Source: Mixophyes australis (Eukaryota > Chordata > Amphibia > Anura > Limnodynastidae). Taken from it: DNA of 64,000 nt. Of the stretch, positions 55,930 through 64,000 are shown piece by piece; position 1 is the stretch's first letter, and each line of letters opens with the position of its first letter. The stretch covers positions 160,573,224 to 160,637,223 of the forward strand of contig JAVHZZ010000006.1 of the NCBI GenBank assembly GCA_036250195.1, read 5' to 3'. Under the pieces are notes generated by a model. It was not told the origin of the DNA. It saw only the letters and a program-made list of their open reading frames with translations, and did no database searches. A program made the translations under genes and the position numbers.

Positions 55930-57722
55930 TGGTAGAGTTAGAATGGTCAATAGAGGCTTGCTGGCAATTATATGGTAGGGAGATTGCCTTATATTTAATT
56001 ACAGGTAAGCTCAAGAATTTGTCCGCCAAATTATTCCAGTCAAAATCTGAGCATACTCTTATGACCATACTCACATAATTTTAGGTTGCTAAAATGCCAA
56101 CAGATATGCCTCAAGAACCGGATTTTGCTATCGCCACAAGAAAGTTTAAGGGATGTCTATATATTTTGTGTATCAGATAATCTATTTTTTTAATAACCCC
56201 CAGTTACCAAATAGAGAAGGGATAGGTTGCTGCACCATTTTGGAATTCTGGATTTAGCATGAATGGCAGATGTACAGAATTAGGTGCATTAAGTCTTAAC
56301 TTATGTGCCACAGTTTTCTAGTGGTTCATAACAGTGAGTTGTCCTTAATTTCCTCGGTAGTCTCCAGGTCATGTTGGTGCAAGAAGCTTACCAAGTCAAT
56401 AGCTTGCAGAAATCCCCTTTCGAGCTATGAAGCAACGTATGTTTCACCATCGTGAAGCCAGTCACGCAGGTAATGCAGCAATGCTGCATAATTATAGTTT
56501 CTTATGTCCTTGTAGTTTATGTCCCCATTAGCTTTACCCTGTTGGAGCCTTATTAAACTAATTCTTTATTTCTTACCAGCCTATATGAATTTCCTGAAGA
56601 GACCATTAATGTGGGGAATGTTCTTATTAGGAATTAATAATGGTTGTGATTGGAGGAGTTTGGGGAAAGAGATCATCTTTATGAAGTTTGCTCTATCAGT
56701 ATAGGAGTGTAAGAGGTCTCTCCAACCCAAAGCTTCCGTTCAAGGTCCTTTATAAAAGCTGTGATATGAAAAGAGTATCAATTAGTCATGTTTTTTGACA
56801 ACTGTGTGCCCAATGGAAGTGGAGATCTGAATCCCAGGATAGAACCCCAGTTCCACTTCCCAAATATAACACCATTGACTTATCAATATTGATGGAGAAG
56901 CCTGAGATATCACCAAAAGAGTTAACAGGGGTGAGTATCCCCCTTAACTAAGTCTGAGGATTACATACATATAATAAAATTACGTCGGCAAATGCCATAA
57001 TTTTAGTTTTTTCTTACCTTTTTTTATCTCTTCAAATGCTCAGGAGTTTTGTAATAGACGTAATAATGATAATAAGGGGTCCAATGCTATATTAAACAAT
57101 AAAGGTGAAAGTGGACAGCCCTGTTTTGTTCCTCATCCCATTAAAATTGGGCTTCCCTAGCAGCAATTAGTCAACTAAGCTGTAAGAGGGTTGGTGTAGA
57201 AGTATCAGATCAGCCCCATAAAATCATCATCGAAAGCAGGGCCCTCTTAAGACCATCTTGGGCCCCCGGGCACAGCAGTGAACCGGGGCCCCTATATATA
57301 CAAAAAAAATAAAAATGATTATATATATGGGCCCTGCAGCCGAGGGGGGCCCGTCGGAGGAAGCCAAAAAAAAAATGTCACCCACTGCGAGCGCGACGGA
57401 GGAGGAGACCAGGGAGGGAGCCGGATCGCCAGCTGACAGCACGGTAAGTATTTTCTTCTTTTCTTTTTCCAGGTTTTTTTTTTTTTGGCTTCCTCTGACG
57501 GCCCCCCTCGGCTGCAGGGCCCCCGGGCACCTGCCCATTGTGCCCTATGGGAAAGACGGCCCTGATCGAAAGCTCTAAGTTCTAGAATGATAAATAGGTG
57601 AAGCCATATCACATTGTTGAATGCCTTGTATGCGTCAAGGTTCAACAGGGTATTATGGGATCCTTTCTCCAAAGTGGAAGCAATCACCGCCGCTATGGAT
57701 GTGCGAATCATTATCATCATCA
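55930..57722 (-). pseudogene. L1-type LINE ORF2 fragment, split by a hAT MITE
   Basis: Minus strand. NTLLNLDAYKAFNNVIWLHLF (RT motif LDAEKAFD) near 57650-57570; after the MITE, a GTKQGCPLSPLLFNIALDPLL segment near 57150-57070; then AFADVILLYV near 57000, where FADD has lost one Asp; and GFSINIDKS near 56900. The order matches L1 RT. Frame breaks are frequent. The left limit is approximate. Confidence 0.75.
57237..57564. mobile_element. hAT-type MITE (328 bp) with internal fold-back
   Basis: Flanked by ATCGAAAG (57229-57236 and 57565-57572). The ends are CAGGGCC / GGCCCTG. GGGCCCTGCAGCCGAGGGG near 57330 pairs with its inverse near 57515. It interrupts the L1 RT. Confidence 0.85.
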
Positions 57723-58690
57723 ACATTTATTTTTATAGTCCAAACAAACTGTAGGGCTTTACAATTGGGAACAAACACAGCAACAAAACAATACCGGGTA
57801 ATACAGACAGACAGAGAGGTAAGAAGGCCCTGCTCCCCAGCTTACAATCTATGGGTCAATGGTAGTTTGGAGTTTGTCAGTTGGGAGTTAATTTGAGATG
57901 AGTGAGGAGATGTATGTTGATGCAGTATTGTTGATGGTCTTGAATGTTAGTAGAAGTATTTTATATCGGATTCGGTATACAACATGCAACCATTATAGAG
58001 ACTTACAGAGTGGGTCAGCAGAGGAAGAACAATTTGCAAGGAAAATCAGTCTAGCCGCTGCGTGCCATATAGATTGAAGGGGTGAAGGTGTGATTTGGGA
58101 AAAACCAGTAAGGAGGGAATTGCAATAGTCAATGCGGTAAATGATGAGTGTATGAATTAACGTTGTTGCAGTGTCTTCTGTGAGATTTGTGGGTATTCTG
58201 TAAATGTTTTTTTGATGTATGTAACATGATTTAAATAGTTAATCTGGGAAACAAAGGATACTTCTGATTTAAGCATCACATCTGGGCAGTGAGCTTGCAG
58301 AGTGGGATGTATGGTCATGTTGTCAACAGAAATAGAGATATCAGGTAGGGTTTGAGTTGGTGTGAAGACATCCATGATGAAATGGCAGAAAGTTAGCCTG
58401 TAACACAAAACAACACAGATTGTAAGAGATCAGGAGAGGATAGATAAATTTGGGTATCATCCGCATAGAGATGATACTGAATTTGAAAGGAGTTTATTAG
58501 TTTTTCAAGAAAAGTAGTATAGATAGAGATAGAGAACAGCAGAGGACCTAGTACTGAGCCTTTTGGAACTCTAATTGATAAAGGAAGTTGAGCAGAGGTG
58601 GATCCAGAGAAATTAATACTGAAAGAGCGATTAGATTGGTAGGATGGAAATCAGGATATGACAGTCTCTTGAAGACCTAGGGATTAATAC
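57723..58690 (-). mobile_element. L2/CR1-type LINE, 3' part
   Basis: The minus-strand 3' end resembles other L2 tails (GTAGGGCTTTACAATTGGG in plus reading, then CTTACAATCTATGG). Further in, coding-like remnants include ISISVDNMTIHPTLQ and SFVSQINYLNHVTY. 58440-58670 resembles the RT segment at 33.3-33.6 kb. Confidence 0.65.
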
Positions 58691-58768
58691 AAAAGTGGAA
58701 GCTGCTCAAATCAATTTATAGGCCATAACAGGTGCTTGAAAGGGTGGGGTTATCCTGCAAGGAACATA

Positions 58769-59049
58769 CACACAACATTTTTTCCCCAGCACACTGCTAT
58801 AGCCAGCAACAGATCTGCCATTTCTACTGTAGATAAAAATGCAAAAGTCTTTGTTGCACACATTTGCAAATGTATGTTTAAGCCATCCGCCACGCCAAGG
58901 CGCTTTTGCTAATAGGATGGACCCATGGCGGATGGCTTAAACATACATTTGCAAATGTGTGCAACAAAGACTTTTGCATTTTTATCTACAGTAGAAATGG
59001 CAGATCTGTTGCTGGCTATAGCAGTGTGCTGGGGAAAAAATGTTGTGTG
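58769..59049. repeat. Perfect 124-bp inverted repeat with 33-bp spacer
   Basis: The left arm 58769-58892 is the exact reverse complement of 58926-59049 by base-by-base reading. The outer ends are CACACAACAT / ATGTTGTGTG and the inner ends CATCCGCCA / TGGCGGATG. It adjoins the DIRS-type element. DIRS elements carry inverted terminal repeats, so it may be part of one, but an assembly artefact or a separate fold-back element is possible. Confidence 0.85.
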
Positions 59050-59332
59050 GCCAACCAACCAAATATTTTTTCCATCCTGCCGGGAACCTGTAACATGGAT
59101 TGAGATGTGTGTCAATCGGAGACGTGATGCACGGTTAATAACTATCGAAAAGGAAACACTACCACTTGTGCAAGATAGGGTGACCCATGCGGAGGTAAAA
59201 CCAGAAACCCCGGGGTGCCAACAGCCAATCGGGTCCCCGCAGGAAAGAAAATGGCAAATCCCTCCAAGCCTCCTTTCAACAAGACAAGAAACCTTTGTCA
59301 TGGGTCAACCTCCCGGAATTGCAGCAACCACG

Positions 59333-60162
59333 CTACAGCGCAACAGGTGGACAAACATATTTTCTAAAACACTTTGACTTCCACCTACCCAACTCCATAA
59401 TAGACTGTTCTGAAGCGCCCTCTTCAGCCGCTACCGTAGCCGCTCCTATTCTGAAGGAATGGGTCCCATAATCTGCGATATTCAGGCCAAGCTTCGCAGC
59501 GCACTTCTTAAAAACAGTTGAAAACTGGTACTTTGTGAGGGGGTACCCGTCATGATGCCAAAGCCAATTACTACCAGGGGAGGGCGCCATGTCTTTATAC
59601 AACCTAGCTAGCTTGACTGGGCAAACCGCACTGTCCCCGTTGCGATGCAAGGTAATCCACCGCCCTCTACCCACCAGATCTGTCTTTGTGATATGTATTT
59701 TACACTCCATGCTATCGCTCTTTACCACGACATTCTTGCGAAGCAACCCCGACCCTGTCGCCAATCTGGAAGACGCCACCAACTCGCTTATTCTGAATGC
59801 TCCGAAGAAAGCCATTGAGAACTACAATCTAAGCAAAGCAGCCTCAAAAACATCGCTAGCTACCATAGGTATAATATTAACCTGCCTGGACAACAATGCT
59901 TTATCAATGGACCTATGTCTGTCTTCCACCGCAGGGGAAATCCTAGCCCAACCTTTTAATGCCCTGCGAACCAAAGTTTGCTTAGTAACGTCTGTCCTAC
60001 CGTGTAACTGCAGAAAGAAGGAAATACCCGCCAATGCTGACACCATGTAGGGCTTTGACTTACCCACCTGAAAACAATGCCACACAAAAGCCAATACGCG
60101 CTGCTGATCAGTGTTACCTTCATGCCTCCCTTGACGAAGAATACCCTTCCCATGATGACCAA
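59333..60162 (-). pseudogene. DIRS-type tyrosine recombinase
   Basis: Minus strand. The N-terminal core-binding part (about 60094-59822: VGKSKPYMVSALAGISFFLQLHGRTDVTKQ) continues in the same frame, after one TAG near 59822, into the catalytic part: GAFRISEL (first Arg), THSFRIGAAT (H-x-x-R) and GRWKSKCFRKYV (Tyr). DIRS and Ngaro elements use this enzyme instead of a DDE integrase. All catalytic residues are legible, but the internal stop and an upstream frame change mean it is probably inactive. Confidence 0.85.
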
Positions 60163-60232
60163 GCCTCCTGATATTACTTCAAGGTACCCAGCGCTACCGA
60201 ATGCCTCGCCACCGAATGCCTCGCCAGGTCCG

Positions 60233-60900
60233 CTATACTGGCCTTATAATCTGCAAGACAAAATCAGGGCATGAAACACCAGACTCGTTAGCACCAGGGG
60301 CTAGCGACCGAAACCTCACCCAATCAAATCTAGACAAAGCATCCGCAATCCCATTATCAGACCCAGGTACATGCCTCGCCCTAAAGGTGATGTTACACGA
60401 TAAGCACTTGTCTACTAGATGCCTCAATAACCTCAGCATCGGGTGAGAGGTAGTCTTCTGATTGTTGATAGCGTGCACTACTCACAAATTATCGCACCAA
60501 AAAACTATACTCTTATCTCTCAGGTGATTACCCCACAATTCCACGCTACAATAATTGGGAACAATTCCAGCAACAAGAGATTCCTCGTGAAACCTTCCTG
60601 CCACCAAGCCGGGGGCCACGGGGCCGCACACCTCTCCCCATTCACGTAAGCCCCAAAACCAGACGAGCCAGCCGCATCCGTAAACAATTGAAGCTCCACA
60701 TTATTGGCGGCGGACAGCAACCACAAACAAACCCCATTAAAATTCTCCAAAAACAAACGCCACACGACCAGATCGTCCCTAATCTCCTTGGAAATCCTCA
60801 CCAGATGACAGGCCTTCGTTATCCCAACTGTAGCCCTTTCCAACTTCCGGCAAAAAACCTGCCCATGGGGATAACACGACAAGCAAAGTTAAGTAAACCA
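60233..60900 (-). pseudogene. DIRS-type RNase H and linker
   Basis: Minus strand: VELQLFTDAAGSSGFGAYVNGE...WPPAWW...LLLLELFPIIVAWN (RNase H-like), then after a frame change HPMLRLLRHLVDKCLSCNITFRARHVPGSDNGIADALSRF, the typical RNase H end of DIRS and related elements. Confidence 0.8.
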
Positions 60901-61084
60901 AGCAGGGATTGAACCTGTTTTAACTGGGCCTTACCCTTGCCCTGCAACGAGTCTATCACACCCTTCAACTTATCCACTTTCTCTGTATGCAGCTTACATC
61001 ACCCTGCTCTGGTGTCAATTTCGATACCCAGGTATGGCAGCCTCTCCGTCAGACCTTCTGATTTGTCCGCAGCCACTGGAACTC

Positions 61085-61684
61085 CTATAACTCTGAACAA
61101 TGCCTGAGCTGAAAACAACAAATCCCGACACCACTTGGCCCAATGAACAAGAAATCATCCAGGTAATGGGCCACACTTTGATGCCCTGTCCCCGTAACCA
61201 CACACCAATGCAGAAAATTACTGAAACACTCGAAAAATGCACAAGACACTGAACAGCCCATAGGCAAACATTTATCCACGAAATAACCCCCTGGCAAGCG
61301 AAAACACATGTATTTAAATGAAGATGGATGCAAAGGCAGCAGACTAAATGCTGACTCAATATCGAGCTTCGCCAGCAAAGCCCCAGCCCCACAGCGCTGC
61401 ACTATCAATAAAGCGTCCTCAAATGATTGATACACCACAGAGCATTTAGCTTCTGCAATTGCGTCATTCACGGACATACCCTGGGGGTGACACAGGTGCT
61501 GTATCAACCTAAACTTACCCACTTCCTTCTTTGGTACTACACCCACTGGGGAAATTACCAAACCTTGAATCAGAGGAGTAGCAAAGGGACCACACATTCT
61601 ACCCAACTGGATCTCTTCATTCACTTTCTCCTGCACAAACAAAGGCAATTCTAGCGCTGATTTCAGGTTCCTGGGCAAACCCAT
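61085..61684 (-). pseudogene. DIRS-type reverse transcriptase
   Basis: Minus strand, 199 aa open: SPVGVVPKKEVGKFRLIQHLCHPQGMSVNDAI, LLAKLDIESAFSLLPLHP, LPMGCSVSCAFFE and YLDDFLFIG. This motif set is typical of DIRS/Ngaro RTs. The active-site YLDD is intact. It loses frame near 61085 and reaches the RNase H part downstream. Confidence 0.85.
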
Positions 61685-61689
61685 ATGTA

Positions 61690-63574
61690 TAGCCCCACTT
61701 ACCGGTAACTTAAACCTATTCCTAAAACCTAATTTTCAGCGTTGAACGCATTGGTGGCAGTGGAGTGGCGGCCATGTGCTCCTGGCGCGCCCCAATCCAA
61801 AATGGCCACCGCTACTCCAGCATGCGGACCCTCTTTTCCTCCCTGGCCCTTGAACTAAGGGGGGGGAGAGAGGAATGCACAGCACAGAGACCTGGACCTG
61901 TGCTCTCCGCTGTGCAGCAGCTGTGGTGGGGGAAGCAGCCTCTAGGAGGCAGAGGGAGGGGACCCTGGCGCGCTTAGCCCTCAGCATATTGGGGAGGTGA
62001 TGGACTGAGAGGTTATAACGGGGAAACTTGCAAGGGGAGAGAGTGGAGGTGGGCTGTAAGGGAAATGGCAAGAAAAAGGTAGAAAATCAGGGAATAGAAG
62101 AGGGAAAAGATGCAGGAATAGAGGGGCAAATGAAGCAACAAGGGGAAGGCAATGCAGCTAGTAATTGAGCAGAAGGGGAACACAGGAGAGGACCACAAAT
62201 ACAATTATAATCCAATACAATACTAAAACAACAGCAGTAAACCAGTTTGCACAGTAATACTCACCAGGACGGCAGAGAAGGCCAGACGCTCAACCAAAAA
62301 CTCTCACCAGGACAGCAGAGCAGGATAGACGATAGACTCACTCCAAAAATTCTCCAGCAGTGAAAGGGGAAGCTGACTGCCTGTACCTGTACCTTATCCT
62401 ACTTCCCCCCTTATAATCCTGCCCCCTATGTCCCTACTGATTGGCCGCCCCCGCCCCCCAGTGGAGTTAACTCTTGCTATACTTTTGCTTTCTTTTACCT
62501 GCCCCCTCAGCGTTTATGTTACCTCGGGCTAATCCCCGCCCTCTGTTATCCGTCTGTGATTTCCTGCTTACATCCATTCTCCTCCTCACATCATGAAACT
62601 CCTCCAGTTACATGTAACCATGTTCTCACTAACCTAATCATGAGTGGAAAGGTGACTCCATCTTACAAGGTCAGGTAACGGTCTCCTGCTGCTGTGACCT
62701 GTGATTGGCTACAGGTTATTATATTCCTCCTACATGATTACTGAGTGGGTACATCCAGAGAAGCAGAAGTTTATGATTTAATACAATAAGGTGCTCCAAT
62801 GTTTGAAAATCTCCATCTCCAAACAATAATTATAGATTGAGTGAACCAATAAGTTTAATTGCCAAGGTGGGATGTGCTCACCAATTTGTTACTGTCTGCT
62901 TTGGCAGATAAGAGGTCAAATTATGAAGAAATTGGTGAGATAAGTGCAGGTAAAGTGAGAAAAAATTAGATGTTGACTGCGGAATAAATTTAATTATGTC
63001 CCTAACAAGCTGTATTAAAAAGCACATCATTATAGGAGGCAGCCAAGGAATCCAGCTGATAAATTGTATCCCTTTAATCTACAACCTAAGAAGAACAATT
63101 TGCTTTCCTGCCAGCCTTTTCTCTCCATAGAAAAAAAACAGAAGCCTTGGCCCAGATACCTGGGCACAGCTGACTTACCTGGCATATTTATCTTGATCTT
63201 TGTATTAATGTGAACAGTGGGTAGGGAGGGCGCTTTACGTAGAGGATTTCATATTTTTCTGATTTTAATTATCCTGGTTTAGTAAAGTTCTCCTTTGTGA
63301 ATGAGAAATGAACATTTTGTATATTGGAAGAGAACGTGGCACTCTTACGCCTCCAGTGCACAGAATGAATGGTTCTGTTTTTGTCTCCAGGTTATTACGC
63401 ATACATTGTACAAGGAAATCTGGCTTAATCATTTCAGAGCAAGGTTTATTGTAGGCTTCCAGTACATTGGGATCACTGGAGGGAATTATTGTGTGGGGTC
63501 CACATTATACTAAAGTCCTGATTTACACATTGCACTCTAAGACCTCTCCTTTTAGAATTCTATTTGCAGCTTGT
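61690..63574. other. No recognisable gene
   Basis: 61740-61975 is GC-rich with a chance open frame on both strands. A repeated CACCAGGACGGCAGAG / CACCAGGACAGCAGAG occurs at about 62263 and 62308. 62640-62720 has a short GGTAACGGTCTCCTGCTGCTG segment of unknown type. No domain was recognised. Confidence 0.4.

Positions 63575-63607
<33 letters not shown>
63575..63607. repeat. (CA)n microsatellite
   Basis: About 16 uninterrupted CA dinucleotides. Confidence 0.95.
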
Positions 63608-63608
<1 letters not shown>

Positions 63609-64000
63609 TATGCTCAGCAGTGGCTGCACATATTATACCCAGTAGTGGGCACACACAAACAAACATAATTGGCAGTATTACCCATACATATTTTATACAT
63701 TGTATTGAACTTGTATGAATTCAAATAATAATTGTGCACATATGCTTATAGAGTTAATAAAAGTTCATAATATGCAGAAGGAATAGTCTGATGCCTCACA
63801 AAGAAAAAAGATAAAGCACATTCTTGGTGTTTGGCCGTACCATGTTGCAAGAGAACTAAAGGAAACCAGATGTATTGTGGATCCTGCAAGCTAAAACTCT
63901 ATTGGGGGGAGTCCTAAAACAGGATGTGTTACTAAAATCTGTCAAGTAACAAGAAAGATATATAAGACTGTGTAAATGTATTGTATGATGCACAGGTTCT
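63608..64000. other. No recognisable gene
   Basis: AT-rich sequence to the window edge, nothing recognised. Confidence 0.4.

Noticed and set aside
61736..62071. Overlapping open frames on both strands near 61.8-62.0 kb
   Set aside because: GC-rich stretch without stops; no domain and no coding support.

Overview
This is eukaryotic, repeat-dense DNA, most likely from an anuran amphibian. The repeat mix argues for that: chromodomain Ty3/gypsy elements, a DIRS-type tyrosine-recombinase retroelement, a Penelope-like element with a hammerhead core, L1 and L2/CR1 LINEs, tRNA-derived SINEs, hAT and PIF/Harbinger DNA transposons and their MITEs. I see no bacterial operon or ribosome-binding architecture. 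No host gene is certain. The best candidate is one short terminal exon near 53.4 kb on the minus strand.

Layout. 1-7 kb: a decayed Ty3/gypsy element on the minus strand, between minisatellite-like tracts. 7-20 kb: SINEs, a three-exon Harbinger Myb-like pseudogene split by a 1.5-kb hAT insertion that carries a GC-rich VNTR, a solo retroviral-type LTR, an L2 scrap and candidate minus-strand exons. 20.4-28.7 kb: a full-length Ty3/gypsy chromodomain element with 2,011-bp LTRs, matching 5-bp target duplications, intact gag and pol, and about 4 LTR-LTR differences; it looks young and possibly still active. 29.8-35.7 kb: an L1 scrap, then L2 pieces with a Penelope-like element and a Helitron-like insert. 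36-40.1 kb: a second decayed minus-strand Ty3/gypsy element. 40.1-45 kb: the 3' part of an L1, a solo LTR, and another LTR split by a 1.57-kb hAT. 47.5-50.7 kb: a 3.1-kb hAT derivative encoding a BED-finger protein between two arrays of a 49-bp repeat. 52-57.6 kb: MITEs, and a solo LTR that has captured two of them, one in its TATA box. 55.6-58.7 kb: L1 and L2 pieces. 58.8-61.7 kb: a perfect 124-bp inverted repeat beside a DIRS-type element.

The most interesting shared signal is in the Ty3/gypsy group. In all three elements exactly 13 nt separate the end of the 5' LTR from the gag ATG. None has the TGG start of a tRNA primer site there. The leader instead holds a 9-10 nt stretch exactly complementary to a site in the same element's LTR, 31-32 nt downstream of a TATA box. 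This is the arrangement expected for Tf1/sushi-type self-primed reverse transcription. The element family also shows a conserved GGGAAA(T/C) -1 frameshift heptamer between gag and pol, and four leader hairpins with a compensatory base change. All comparisons were made by eye from the sequence; no search or alignment program was run.
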